This document shows, piece by piece, positions 45,225-54,600 of a DNA stretch of 64,000 nucleotides; the first letter of the stretch is position 1, and each line of letters starts with the position of its first letter. The notes under the pieces were generated by a model. It saw only the letters and a list, made by a program, of their open reading frames with translations, did no database searches and was not told the DNA's origin. Location: contig NZ_JCKI01000001.1 of assembly GCF_000708265.2 (NCBI RefSeq), positions 806,001 to 870,000 of the forward strand, given 5' to 3'. Source of the DNA: Pedobacter sp. R20-19 (GTDB lineage Bacteria; Bacteroidota; Bacteroidia; Sphingobacteriales; Sphingobacteriaceae). Made by a program: the position numbers and the translations under genes.

Positions 45225-46016
45225 TTAACTTTTCTTCTTCTTTTTCGCTAATGTTTTATGGCTAATTCTTGCTGGTCTTTCTGTCATTTCGATTTTAAGG
45301 CCTAGTAAATCTCTAATCACAACTGATGCGCAGGCACCGCCGAAAGCTGCAGGCAAATAAGAAACTGTACCATAAGCTGATCGTTTAAAATTACTGCCAT
45401 CTGTCATAATCATTGAGTTTTTATCCATTTGTTCTGTAGAAAAAACAGCCTTGATTTTATCCGCATTTACCAATTTATTCAATCTTTTTCGAACATAACT
45501 GGCGAAAACACATTGATAAGTATCTGGTAACATCGCAATTCTTAATCTCGTTGGATCCATTTTACCACCAGCACCCATTGAGCTTACAATCGGAATATTT
45601 TTTTCTAAAGCAGTAGAAAGCAAGGTGATTTTTGGCATCACACTATCGATACAATCCATAATGTAGTCAAATTTTGATTCTAAGATTTCCCTGCACTTTT
45701 CAGGGCTAAGAAAAGTATTTACGACATGAAGTTTCAGTTCCGGGTTTATGGCTAGCAATCGCTCCTGCATAATTTCAGCTTTACTCACACCATGATTGGT
45801 AGCTAAGGCAGGTAATTGCCTGTTCCGGTTAGTAGGATCTACCACATCGCCATCTACAATGGTCATTTCGCCAATACCCGAGCGGCAAATAAATTCTGCA
45901 GCAAAAGAACCTACACCACCCAGGCCAATGACCAGGATATGCTTATTCTGCAATTTTTCAATTCCATCATTACCTACCAGTAGGGCAGAACGCGAAAGCC
46001 AAGAAACATCTGACAT
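45225..46016 (-). CDS. tcdA: tRNA threonylcarbamoyladenosine dehydratase
   Basis: E1-like enzyme converting t6A37 of tRNA to the cyclic ct6A by ATP-dependent dehydration. 263 residues. HILVIGLGGVGSFAAE (26-41) nucleotide site, VDPTNRNRQLPA with the catalytic Arg-Asn-Arg-Gln, GAGGKMDPTRL and GTVSYLPAAFGGACAS. The GAGxKxDPT sequence sets TcdA apart from MoeB/ThiF. It lies 16 bp after tatD on the same strand, an operon in which both are housekeeping. Confidence 0.93.
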   Translation of the reverse strand: MSDVSWLSRSALLVGNDGIEKLQNKHILVIGLGGVGSFAAEFICRSGIGEMTIVDGDVVDPTNRNRQLPALATNHGVSKAEIMQERLLAINPELKLHVVNTFLSPEKCREILESKFDYIMDCIDSVMPKITLLSTALEKNIPIVSSMGAGGKMDPTRLRIAMLPDTYQCVFASYVRKRLNKLVNADKIKAVFSTEQMDKNSMIMTDGSNFKRSAYGTVSYLPAAFGGACASVVIRDLLGLKIEMTERPARISHKTLAKKKKKS

Positions 46017-46032
46017 ATAATTTTATACGAAT

Positions 46033-46689
46033 TTACAGTAAATCTAATTTTTTCCAGTTAGCAAACATACAAGCTTTGAGTGCATCAACTGAACAATTTT
46101 TCAACTTAGCAGCAGCGTTATAGATTTCCTCAATTTGTATTTCCGAATCATCCGTCTCCAGGAAAAACAGATCTGTATTGCGGATAAGTTTTGAAGCACC
46201 AGAATTTTCTTTCAGAATTGCCGTGCCAAACGATAACAAAAAGCCTTTTTTTAGTAGTTGAAGACCTAACGCCTCATTTTTATTAAAGCCGTGAATAATC
46301 ATCGGAACATTAACCTTCAGCCGGTCTTTAATTTCTATTAATTCGGAAAAAGCTTTTACGCAGTGCAAAATTAAAGGTTTATTTAGTTTTTCGGCCAGCT
46401 TAATTTGTATTTCCAGAATAGAGATTTGATTTTCAATTTGCGCACCTTTTAGCTGATCTAAACCACATTCACCAATTAGTTTAACATTCTGCTGACTGGC
46501 CAAGACACTCATATACTTCATTTGCATCTCCAGTTTATCTAAGGTGGCATACCAGGGGTGAAGTCCGATTGAAATAGGCTTCGTTTTGGGCATGGCCAGG
46601 AAAATATCGCTGGTTAGTGATAAACTTTGGATACTTGTGATATCTTTTTTTTGGGCGGCCTGGTGTGTATGTATGTCTAAAAAATCCAT
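46033..46689 (-). CDS. TatD-family metal-dependent hydrolase (probable DNase)
   Basis: 218 residues, TIM-barrel hydrolase. DIHTH (5-9) metal pair, IGECGLD (metal Glu), LILHCVKAFSEL and IIHGFN (His ligands) and ETDDSEI (Asp). The length is short for TatD (~260) but typical of Bacteroidota members. Known family activities include 3'-5' DNA/RNA exonuclease; function here is by homology. A TATATTTG box (46705-46698, minus strand) lies 8 bp before ATG 46689. Confidence 0.85.
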   Translation of the reverse strand: MDFLDIHTHQAAQKKDITSIQSLSLTSDIFLAMPKTKPISIGLHPWYATLDKLEMQMKYMSVLASQQNVKLIGECGLDQLKGAQIENQISILEIQIKLAEKLNKPLILHCVKAFSELIEIKDRLKVNVPMIIHGFNKNEALGLQLLKKGFLLSFGTAILKENSGASKLIRNTDLFFLETDDSEIQIEEIYNAAAKLKNCSVDALKACMFANWKKLDLL

Positions 46690-46799
46690 TCGATATTCAA
46701 ATATAGGCTTTTGTAAAAAGTATTTTTACTGTAAAGAATTTGCTGTTAATTAATAAAATCTGTCTTCTTTAGTATTTTACATCATAATTAAGATCATTT

Positions 46800-47333
46800 A
46801 TGAAAAAGCTATTTATTTTATTAACGGCTGTGTTAATATCTACAATAACATTCGGACAGTCTAAAACTGCAGGGGTACACATATACAATCCTGAAGCAAA
46901 CGCCATGGCCGATTTAAAGGCTGCAACAGCGAAAGCGGCAAAAGAAAATAAACATGTATTGGTTCAGGTAGGTGGAAACTGGTGTAGTTGGTGTATTGCT
47001 TTTCATCAATTGGTAGAATCAAACGCAACATTGAAAAAAAACATCAATGATTCATATGAATTTGTGCTAGTTAATTGGGACAAAGAACATCATAATGACG
47101 AGGCAATGAAATATTTAGGATTTCCTAACCGTTTTGGTTACCCGGTTTTTGTAGTGCTGGATGGAAAAGGAAAAGTGCTTCATATTGAAAATTCATCTTA
47201 TCTGGAAACAGATGAGTTGGATGCCAATGGTAAAAAGAAAGTGGGGCATGATGTGAAAAAAATCACTTCATTTTTGAAAGGCTGGACGGTTGCCGCAGTT
47301 GATCCAGATACTTATAAACCAAAGGCTAAATAA
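46800..47333 (+). CDS. Secreted thioredoxin-family protein
   Basis: 177 residues with a signal peptide (MKKLFILLTAVLISTITFGQ). Thioredoxin-like domain of the DUF255/DUF953 style with VQVGGNWCSWCIAFHQL (active CxxC with CSWC) near residues 55-71, then VLVNWDKEHHNDEAM and FGYPVFVVLDGKGKVLHIENSS. The cis-Pro is in GYPVF. It probably acts as a periplasmic disulfide reductase; the partner is unknown. Ended by a strong hairpin at 47353-47400. Confidence 0.88.
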   Translation: MKKLFILLTAVLISTITFGQSKTAGVHIYNPEANAMADLKAATAKAAKENKHVLVQVGGNWCSWCIAFHQLVESNATLKKNINDSYEFVLVNWDKEHHNDEAMKYLGFPNRFGYPVFVVLDGKGKVLHIENSSYLETDELDANGKKKVGHDVKKITSFLKGWTVAAVDPDTYKPKAK

Positions 47334-47352
47334 GCTGAAAGTTAAAGCGATA

Positions 47353-47400
47353 GAGCCGCAGATTTGCAGATTTTAATCTCTGAGAATCTGCGGCTTTTTT
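47353..47400. terminator. Shared hairpin terminator
   Basis: AGCCGCAGATTTGCAGA ... TCTGAGAATCTGCGGCT with T run; arms nearly identical to the purD terminator at 8072. It also marks the end of the convergent acidic gene. Confidence 0.8.
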
Positions 47401-47603
47401 TAGTCTTGCGACCCCTCATCTTTCAGTTCGTCAACGTTTAATTCGTATGAAGGTCTGGACGCTTCGTCTGCTTGTTCCAGTTTATCTTTATCATACTCAA
47501 TGCTTGGGTCATCACCATCGATCTCATTGATATTGTCTACATCATCTTCTCTGCGTAATGCATCGTTTGGGTCTTCTGAGTAATTATCTTTTGGGTCTAT
47601 CAT
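47400..47603 (-). CDS. Small acidic protein, unknown function
   Basis: 67 residues, rich in Asp/Glu (DDVDNINEIDGDDPSIEYDKDK), no signal peptide, no hydrophobic stretch, likely disordered. No domain recognised. An isolated ATG and a terminator on its 3' side support it as a real gene. May be a stress- or DNA-associated small protein, but nothing in the sequence proves that. Confidence 0.5.
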   Translation of the reverse strand: MIDPKDNYSEDPNDALRREDDVDNINEIDGDDPSIEYDKDKLEQADEASRPSYELNVDELKDEGSQD

Positions 47604-47670
47604 AACTTTAAGGTTTTATGAATAGATAATGACTTTCGGGAAGAAATTGTTTTAGTTTTATGAGGAAAGG

Positions 47671-47846
47671 TTAAAAGACCAAAACGAAAAGCTGCGCCAG
47701 GCTTCAAAGTCGACTTACGAAGTTTCAGTAGGGTGGTGTGATGGAAAACTTCGTCAGTCTAATTGAAGAGATTGCTTCACGACCTCGCTTAACCCTGTGC
47801 TTCTCCATTCCTCCTCTCAAATCTTTGCGAGGAGGAATGGAGAAGC
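47671..47846. repeat. Repeat mosaic with a perfect 18-bp hairpin
   Basis: Contains a GGTTAAAAGACC string, the GACTTACGAAGTTTC...GGAAAACTTCGTCAGTC element (47711-47762, also at 13074), a GATTGCTTCAC piece, and then an exact 18-bp inverted repeat GCTTCTCCATTCCTCCTC / GAGGAGGAATGGAGAAGC (47799-47816, 47829-47846; 12-nt loop). There is no T tract, so it is a mobile repeat and not the terminator of the GH3 gene that ends at 47854. Confidence 0.7.
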
Positions 47847-47853
47847 AATCTAT

Positions 47854-49554
47854 TTATAAACCATCGCCATATTTATAATTTGGTAAAATGCTAACAGGTA
47901 ATTTTCCGGTAGGTACTAATCTGTTATTAATCACAGCTGCTGCAGAAATTTGCATATAGTCTTCTTTTTGATAAGCCACTATCAATCCTTTACTCTTTTC
48001 TAAACCAGGTAAACCAGCAAGGTTATATGGATTCGCAAATAATGCAAATACCGCATTCTTAGTACTTAATTCTTTAATAAAATTCTTTACACCAGCATTT
48101 AGCGGGATATTATTTCCAGGTCTTGAACGTGAATCATGAATACCTACAATCACTTGGTCAAAAGCACCAATTTCCCGGGCAATATTAGAGATTTGAGTAG
48201 CGCTTGCATCTTTGTCCAGTACATAATAAACCGAATTATAAAACCCCTTTGAAACCTCTTTTTGGAATTTGGTAACGGTTGGAACACCAATACTGATGAT
48301 TGCTGTCCGTCTGATTGGAACCATGTTTTTAATATTTTCTTTACCCTTTAGCAGTGTAACAGAAGCATTGGCCAGTTCCTGAACCAAAGCATTACTCGCA
48401 GTACGGTTTACACCTGCAATAAGGCCTTTTGTGTCTATCGTATCGCGTTGTGATAAGCCTGCCCAGTATTTCGCAGTTAAAATCTTACGGACACTTTCGT
48501 CTATCGTTTTGATATCAATTCTACCTTGTCTAACAGCTTTACGAACCAGTTTAATTGCTCGATCGCTATTTTCAGAAAGTTCTATGATATCATTCCCGGC
48601 AATAATACCACGTAGATCAGCTTCGCCATCTTTAAAGTATTTAACCACACCTTTCATGTCCATCGCATCAGAAATAATCAATCCTTTAAAACCCAGCTTT
48701 TGTTTTAAGATGCCTGTTACAATTGGTTTTGATAATGTGGATGGTAGATTTTTGGTCGTATCTAAAGATGGAATATTCATGTGGGCAATCATAATACCTG
48801 ATGCACCTTGTTTAATCAACTCTTTAAAGGGATACATTTCAAGTGTATCTAAACGTGTTGCACCAAAAGTAAGTTGCGGAAGATCATAATGTGAATCTAC
48901 ATCAGTATCACCATGGCCAGGGAAATGTTTTAGGGTGGTTAGGAGACCAGCATCCTGCATGCCCTTCATATAAGCACCAGTTTTTGTAGTTACATTAAAT
49001 TTGTTTTCTCCGAAAGAACGATAATTAATTACCGGGTTTTTAGGGTTATTGTTGATGTCAGCATCAGGAGCCAGGTTCATTTGCATGCCCATGCGCTTGA
49101 AATCTTTGGCAACTTCCTGGCCCATTTTATAAATTAAAACTTTATTTTGAATGGCACCCAATGTCATTTGATAGGGAAAAGAAATGGTGCTGTCCAAACG
49201 CATTCCCAATCCCCATTCGCCATCATTGGCTACGATTAAAGGTACGTGACTTAGTTTTTGGTAAGCATTTGTTGCCTTGGCTTGTCTAACCGGGCCACCT
49301 TGAAAAAATATAACGCCACCTAACTGTTCTCTTTTTATAACCTGCCCAACTGAATCTGTATACTTTTGGCCTAAATTGGTATGCGCCCTAACAAAAAACA
49401 TTTGAGCAATGCGTTCCCGGCGATTAAGCTTGTTAAAAACAGAATCTACCCACTTAGGCTGATTGGTTAACATTTGTAAATAGGTTTGCTTTTGTGCAGC
49501 TGCAGAAAAAGTAATGGCGCACAGAATGGCACAGGAGAATAAAATTTTTTTCAC
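47854..49554 (-). CDS. Secreted glycoside hydrolase family 3 (NagZ-like beta-N-acetylhexosaminidase)
   Basis: 566 residues from a GTG start at 49554, chosen because it begins a signal peptide (VKKILFSCAILCAITFSAAAQ); an upstream ATG would add 52 residues without function. NagZ-type motifs: GGVIFFQGG, the KHFPGHGDT loop (209-217) with the catalytic-dyad His, SHYDLP, and IISDAMDM (nucleophile Asp296). A C-terminal domain (AIISIGVPTVTKFQKE, VIVGIHDSRSRP) follows. It probably trims GlcNAc from peptidoglycan or chitin fragments in the periplasm. No cell wall recycling genes adjoin. Confidence 0.88.
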   Translation of the reverse strand: MKKILFSCAILCAITFSAAAQKQTYLQMLTNQPKWVDSVFNKLNRRERIAQMFFVRAHTNLGQKYTDSVGQVIKREQLGGVIFFQGGPVRQAKATNAYQKLSHVPLIVANDGEWGLGMRLDSTISFPYQMTLGAIQNKVLIYKMGQEVAKDFKRMGMQMNLAPDADINNNPKNPVINYRSFGENKFNVTTKTGAYMKGMQDAGLLTTLKHFPGHGDTDVDSHYDLPQLTFGATRLDTLEMYPFKELIKQGASGIMIAHMNIPSLDTTKNLPSTLSKPIVTGILKQKLGFKGLIISDAMDMKGVVKYFKDGEADLRGIIAGNDIIELSENSDRAIKLVRKAVRQGRIDIKTIDESVRKILTAKYWAGLSQRDTIDTKGLIAGVNRTASNALVQELANASVTLLKGKENIKNMVPIRRTAIISIGVPTVTKFQKEVSKGFYNSVYYVLDKDASATQISNIAREIGAFDQVIVGIHDSRSRPGNNIPLNAGVKNFIKELSTKNAVFALFANPYNLAGLPGLEKSKGLIVAYQKEDYMQISAAAVINNRLVPTGKLPVSILPNYKYGDGL

Positions 49555-49833
49555 GGATGTGTTTTGTTGAACTGCTAAATTAATAATCAAAAGCCGAATT
49601 AAACAAAAACCAATCCAAGTAATTAATTTAATACAATTATGTTTGAAATTTAGAGTTGGTGTGTTGTTAAGATGTTGGAGTTGGTGAGTTGTGAAGGTGA
49701 AGCACTTCAAAACAAATAAACAATAAAATTTCCATCAATATCTGATTCAATTGAAAAAAATGAAAACCTATTTAATCCATATCGGTTATTATAATAGCGC
49801 TCAGCAAATAATTATTCACTAAATATTACAGCT

Positions 49834-50013
49834 ATGAAAGATACGGGCACACCAAAAAACAACCCTACAGTTCAAGGAAGTTCAATCGCAGACAGAGCAA
49901 ATCATGATGTTAAAACGGATAAGAAGATCCAGGGCATTACCAATGGTGGTGGCCAACGTTCTGATCAAACTTCAAATAAAGATAATCAGCGCAAAGTAGA
50001 TAATAAAAAGTAA
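49834..50013 (+). CDS. Small hydrophilic protein, unknown function
   Basis: 59 codons, ATG to TAA: begins MKDTGTPKNNPT, includes VQGSSIADRANHD, TNGGGQRSDQ and ends QRKVDNKK. No hydrophobic segment, lysine/asparagine-rich, probably disordered. Followed 20 bp later by a good terminator (50033-50070), and sits alone in the gap between the GH3 gene and 50073; both support a real gene. Too short for domain assignment. Confidence 0.6.
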   Translation: MKDTGTPKNNPTVQGSSIADRANHDVKTDKKIQGITNGGGQRSDQTSNKDNQRKVDNKK

Positions 50014-50032
50014 TTTACTTTGTATTTAATAG

Positions 50033-50070
50033 AAATGGATGATGGCTTATAAGCAATCATCCATTTTTTT
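50033..50070. terminator. Bidirectional terminator
   Basis: AAATGGATGATGGCTT ... AAGCAATCATCCATTT with one mismatch and T7 downstream on the plus strand; the stem abuts the stop of the convergent gene at 50073. Confidence 0.8.
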
Positions 50071-50072
50071 AT

Positions 50073-50750
50073 TTAAGATGGTTCATGGGCCAATTTAATA
50101 ATTTCACTTCCTTCAAGCACTCTTCGTTCATTGTTATGGCTGAGGGAATTGATCATTGCCGCACCAAGTTCCCGCATGGTACAGAATCCATTTTTTGAAA
50201 CTGCCCTGCCAATTGGGAACAGCCAGTTAATAAACTTATAGAAGGTATGTGCATACTTCTGCTCTTTAATGGGCTTAATAAAGCCCGGGCGTAAATTATA
50301 TACCTGGGCAAAAGGTAATTGCATTAAATCATTTTCCGTTTTACCTTTAACTTTCTGCCAGCTTAATTTACCTTCAGGATTAGTGCCACTTCCGGAAACA
50401 TAACAGAAAGTCATTTCCTGGTTTAACCTGCTCAACGTTTCAGCCACATGCATCGTTAAGGTATACGTCATTTTATAATATGGTTCTTTGGCTACACCAA
50501 CCGAAGAAATTCCTAAACAAAAAAAACAAGCATTGTAACCCGAAAGCTGGTGCTCAATAGGAGCGAAGTTGAAAAAATCCTGATGAATAATTTCTTTTAG
50601 TTTGGGATGCGTATAGCCGCAGGGTTTTCGGTTAATCACCAGGACAGCATCAATTTCCGTACTGTTTAGGCAGCAAATCAAAACACCTTCTCCAACCATT
50701 CCGGTTGTACCCGTTATGATTACCTTGTTTACACTTCTTGTTTTTCCCAT
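50073..50750 (-). CDS. NAD(P)-binding atypical SDR protein
   Basis: 225 residues. IITGTTGMVGEGVL (10-23) is the Rossmann loop; FCLGISSVGV, FCYVSGSGTN and LRPGFIKP follow. This is the atypical SDR branch close to TIP30/HTATIP2-like and to Semialdehyde-dh fold proteins, usually lacking YxxxK. The substrate is unknown. Single gene. Confidence 0.75.
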   Translation of the reverse strand: MGKTRSVNKVIITGTTGMVGEGVLICCLNSTEIDAVLVINRKPCGYTHPKLKEIIHQDFFNFAPIEHQLSGYNACFFCLGISSVGVAKEPYYKMTYTLTMHVAETLSRLNQEMTFCYVSGSGTNPEGKLSWQKVKGKTENDLMQLPFAQVYNLRPGFIKPIKEQKYAHTFYKFINWLFPIGRAVSKNGFCTMRELGAAMINSLSHNNERRVLEGSEIIKLAHEPS

Positions 50751-50814
50751 TTTAGATTAGCTTGAATATTGATTAAATAAACTCACTGCTTGCTAATTAG
50801 TTTCATTTTGGAAC

Positions 50815-50845
50815 ATAAAAAAGGTCTCGATGACTTCGAGACCAT
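50815..50845 (-). terminator. Terminator of the DPP-IV gene
   Basis: Minus strand GGTCTCGAAGTCATCGAGACC hairpin of 8-bp arms followed by TTTTTT. Confidence 0.85.
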
Positions 50846-50850
50846 TAACC

Positions 50851-52992
50851 TTATTGAATGACAGTGCCTTGCATTTTATAATCTTTTGGTGGTTCTGCAT
50901 TTAAAAGATGCTGAACAAAATAATCCCACCTACGTCTCATCATATAGGGTGAATATGATCCATAACCATGTGCACTGTTCGGGAAGATGACCAAATCGAA
51001 TGATTTATTTGCCTTTTCTAAAGCTTCTACTACCAACAGTGTATTGTATGGTGGTACGTTATCATCCATCATACCATGCACCAGCATTAACTTTCCTTTT
51101 AAGTTTTTGGCATAGTTCTGATTAGCCTGAGATTCGTAATCGGCGTTTTCTGCTAAACCATTGTAGCGTTCGCCCCAATCATCTTCATAATTCCTGTTGT
51201 CGTGATTTCCCGATTCAGCAATGCCTACCTTAAAGAAATCAGGATAACGGAACATGGCCGCCGCAGTAGCAAAACCACCGCCCGAATGCCCCCAGATACC
51301 TACCTTAGTCGTATCAATCGGATATTTTGTAGCCAATTGTTTGATGGCGGTAATTTGATCAGGCAAGGTGTTAATGGCCATGTTGCCATAACTCATGTCA
51401 TGAAAACTTTTTGAACGGTTAGGATTACTGGTACCCTCCATCAAAACGACAATAAAGCCCAGTTCGGCAAGCGCCTGATGGTCTCCACGAGAGGCTGAAA
51501 ATCCCCAGCTGCCCACGCTGCCACCTTGTGGGCCTGGATAAATGTAATCAATTACCGGATATTTTTTGCCGGCATCCATTGTAGTTGGTGTAAAAACTAA
51601 ACCATAAATGTCTGTATTATTGTCGCCTGCTTTAACCGAAACAGGTGTTGGTGCTTTCCAGCCAGTTGCCGCTAATCTGGATACATCTGTTTTTTCTATC
51701 GGAGTAACCAGTTTACCGTTGATTTCTCGGTAAACCATTACGGCTGGTACATCTGGTTGAGAAAAGCTGTCAATAAAATATTTTTCAGATGGCGATAATC
51801 TTACTTCGTGGTTCCCAGGTTCAGGCGTTAGATCCGTTAGGTTTTTTCCATCCAAGCCAATTTTGTAGAAATGTTCAAAATAGGGATTAATTTTATCGAG
51901 GCCACTAGCCATAAAATAGAGTGTGCGGCTTTTTTGATCGACCTTAATTAAACGGGTTAGCACCCAATTGCCTTTGGTAATCTGGTTTTTTACCTTTCCC
52001 GTAGTGGCATCATAGAGATATAAATGGCCCCAGTCATCGCGTTCAGAATACCAGATAATTTCCTTGGAATCGGGTAAATACCGCCAATTAATTTCGCCCT
52101 GACCAGATTCATATTGTGTTTTAACAGTTTCTTCAAATACCTCCCTTACTGAGCCAGTTGCTGCATTTGCGACTCGGAATTTTTCATTTTTATGATCGCG
52201 AGATGTAGAAACAAAAGCCAGTTCTGTACCATCAGCTTTCCAGTCGATGTCATCAAATGTGCCACTACTTGATATGTCATCACTCAATGTGGCCCGATGA
52301 GGATCAGCAGGTATATTTAGGGAAATCACCTTTGGGTTTTCAATATCAATAATTACCCTTCTGATGGTAGGGATTTGTTTATCGCCAGGTAAAGGGTATT
52401 TCCAGGCCTCTAATTTTGGAGCACCCACATTGGTGGTTACCAGATACATGTCTTTCGAGTTCCGTTGATCCTGTTGAAAGGTGGCAATTTTTTTCGAGTC
52501 CGGCGACCAGCGTAAAATTGGTCCGTTGCTATGTTTCCAGCCGGCATTATCGGTAGCATAACCATAATCTTTTATCCCATCGGTAGTAAGTTGCGTCAGC
52601 TTTCCGCTGGCTACATCTTTAACATAGAGGTTATAATCTTTAATCAGAATGGCTTTTTTGCCATCGGGCGAGATCACTTCACTTCCACCACCTCTTCTTC
52701 TTCCCGCTGCCGGTGAAGCATCATTTCCATATGCAGTTGTTAAAGTTTTTGTTTTTTTAACGGGATCTACCAGGTAGTTTTCAGCGCCTTTGGCTGTTTT
52801 TTTGGTATACCAAAATTGATCGCCTGCAAGCCAATTCGGCTGCGAAATCAAATTGTCAATAAATTTTGAGGTATTATAGCTCATGAAACTTTCGGCTCTT
52901 GCATAATCTTGAGCGGTAAAAGTTTTTTTCTGAGCGTTAGCAGTAACAGCCACTGCGCAGGCTGTAAGGGTAAGCCAATATTTATTCATCAT
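50851..52992 (-). CDS. Secreted S9B dipeptidyl peptidase IV
   Basis: 713 residues with a signal peptide (KYWLTLTACAVAVTANAQ). The N-terminal two thirds is the DPPIV beta-propeller (RWSPDSKKIATFQQDQR, WKADGTELAFVSTSRDHK). The C-terminal alpha/beta hydrolase has YPGPQGG, GIWGHSGGG (Ser570), HGMMDDNVPP (Asp643/644) and NSAHGYG (His675). It cleaves Xaa-Pro dipeptides from peptides in the periplasm, for peptide nutrition. The double ATG (52992 and 52989) leaves the exact start open by one codon. Closed by its own terminator. Confidence 0.93.
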   Translation of the reverse strand: MMNKYWLTLTACAVAVTANAQKKTFTAQDYARAESFMSYNTSKFIDNLISQPNWLAGDQFWYTKKTAKGAENYLVDPVKKTKTLTTAYGNDASPAAGRRRGGGSEVISPDGKKAILIKDYNLYVKDVASGKLTQLTTDGIKDYGYATDNAGWKHSNGPILRWSPDSKKIATFQQDQRNSKDMYLVTTNVGAPKLEAWKYPLPGDKQIPTIRRVIIDIENPKVISLNIPADPHRATLSDDISSSGTFDDIDWKADGTELAFVSTSRDHKNEKFRVANAATGSVREVFEETVKTQYESGQGEINWRYLPDSKEIIWYSERDDWGHLYLYDATTGKVKNQITKGNWVLTRLIKVDQKSRTLYFMASGLDKINPYFEHFYKIGLDGKNLTDLTPEPGNHEVRLSPSEKYFIDSFSQPDVPAVMVYREINGKLVTPIEKTDVSRLAATGWKAPTPVSVKAGDNNTDIYGLVFTPTTMDAGKKYPVIDYIYPGPQGGSVGSWGFSASRGDHQALAELGFIVVLMEGTSNPNRSKSFHDMSYGNMAINTLPDQITAIKQLATKYPIDTTKVGIWGHSGGGFATAAAMFRYPDFFKVGIAESGNHDNRNYEDDWGERYNGLAENADYESQANQNYAKNLKGKLMLVHGMMDDNVPPYNTLLVVEALEKANKSFDLVIFPNSAHGYGSYSPYMMRRRWDYFVQHLLNAEPPKDYKMQGTVIQ

Positions 52993-53066
52993 CTTTGTTA
53001 GTCTCAGCTGATAAAATTAGCACTGTTTTATGAACTGCTAAGTATTAATGCTGATACAAAAAACAA

Positions 53067-54600
53067 CCTCTATCCGCCTATCGACACCTTTCCTATGGAA
53101 GGGAAAGGGCGATGAAAAATAAATCCTACTCGGAGAAATCGTCATTCCGACCGCAGTGGAGGAATCTTTGAACCTTGTATCCAAATTGATAGTAAATTAA
53201 ACCCCTATACCCGCCTATCGGCAGCTTTCCCATGAAAGGGAAAGTGCGAGAGAAAAAAATATTCTTTACAGCTAGCGGGTTAAAAAATGCTTAGGTAGTA
53301 AAATGAAGTAAGTGGTTATAACCGCAGGGATTCTTTGCTACGCTCTGAATGACAGTGATAGGAAAATTGCCCCTATCCGCCTGTCAGCACCTTTCCCCAG
53401 AAAGGGAAAGGGCGATGAAAAATAAATCCCACTCTGAGAAATCGTCATTCCGACCGTAGCGGAGGAATCTTTGAACCTTGTATCCAAATTGATAGTAAAT
53501 TAAACCCCTATACCTGCCTATCGGTACTTTTCCTCTGAAAGGGAAAGTGCGAGAGAAAAAAATATTCTTTGCAGCTAGCGGGTTAAAAAATGCTTAGGTA
53601 TTAAAATGAAGGAAGTGGTTATAACCGCAGGGATTCTTCGCTACGCTCTGAATGACAGTGATAGGAAAAATAGCCCTTATCCGCCTATTGGCACCTTTCC
53701 CCAGAAAGGGAAAGGGCGAAGTAAAAAACCATTCTTCACACCATGCAATAAGCACTTTGCTATTTCCACCCTGCTATCCGGCCTGGGAAATGATGGAAGG
53801 AGAAAACGTTAAAGCTTCTGCAAAAACTTTCAAGCCACCACTACCCAAGGCAGCGCATACTCTGCGATTTTTCATCGCCGCTTGTGCTGCCGAAATAAAG
53901 CTTTAACGAATTTATCCGACATCATATCCAAGCCTTGATTGTTTGCTTCTTTATTATCAAGAATAAAGAAGAAGCCCCTTCATCGGTAGCCGAGGCCAGC
54001 CAACAGAATGGGGAAATAATCGCTATCGCCTGTCGGCACCTTCCTACTAAAGGTGAGAGCGTTAGAAAAAATATTCTTTGCAGCTAGCGGGTTAAAAAAT
54101 GCTTAGGTAGTAAAATGAAGGAAGTGGTTATAACCGCAGGGATTCTTCGCTACGCTCTGAATGACAGTGATAGGAAAAATAGCCCCTATCCGCCTGTCGG
54201 CACCTTTCCCATGCAAGGGAAAGGGCGATGAAAAATAAATCCCACTCTGAGAAATCGTCATTCCGACCGTAGCGGAGGAATCTTTGAACCTTGTATCCAA
54301 ATTGATAGTAAATTAAACCCCTATCCGCCTGTCGGCACCTTTCCCATGCAAGGGAAAGGGCGATGAAAAATAAATCCCACTCGTAGAATCGTCATTCCGA
54401 CCGTAGCGGAGGAATCTTTGAACCTTGTATCCAAATTGATAGTGAATTAAATCCCTATCTGCCTATCGGCACCTTTCCCAAGAAAGAGAAAGGGCGTGAA
54501 AAATAACATTTGTCGAGGCAAACCACATCGTGAAATCCAACTCCCCTCCTTTTTTTCAAGGAGGGGTTGGGGGTGGTTATTATAATAATTGGATACAGTA
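53067..54600. repeat. Array of two alternating repeat units (A and B) sharing a palindromic core
   Basis: Core in all units: CCCCTATCCGCCTATCGGCACC..TTTCCC...GGGAAAGGGCG. A units (~135 bp) carry GATGAAAAATAAATCC and CGTCATTCCGACCG...GGAATCTTTGAACC at 53067-53201, 53370-53504, 54183-54317, 54318-54450. B units (~165 bp) carry GAGAGAAAAAAATATTCTTT, GCTAGCGGGTTAAAAAATGC and ATAACCGCAGGGATTCTT at 53202-53368, 53505-53671, 54022-54182. Partial cores are at 53672-53740 and 54451-54500; 54541-54578 is the CACC-type repeat. Neighbouring units are near-identical, suggesting recent duplication. Confidence 0.9.
53740..54021. other. Non-repeat segment inside the array, possible mobile-DNA remnant
   Basis: About 280 bp with different, more GC-rich character, interrupting the A/B array: strings like AAGGCAGCGCATACTCTGCG, GCCGAAATAAAGC and TTGCTTCTTTATT ... 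AATAAAGAAGAAGCC (inverted repeat). It reminds me of sequence often found beside mobilisation genes in Bacteroidota conjugative elements, but this is a recollection only. An 84-codon frame (53652-53906) spans it but also runs through repeat, so it is not called. Confidence 0.3.

Noticed and set aside
47799..47846. Terminator for the GH3 gene
   Set aside because: Perfect hairpin but no T run on the minus strand; fits the dispersed repeats better.
53606..54300. Short frames in the A/B repeat array
   Set aside because: Composed of repeat sequence and differing between copies; no family resemblance.
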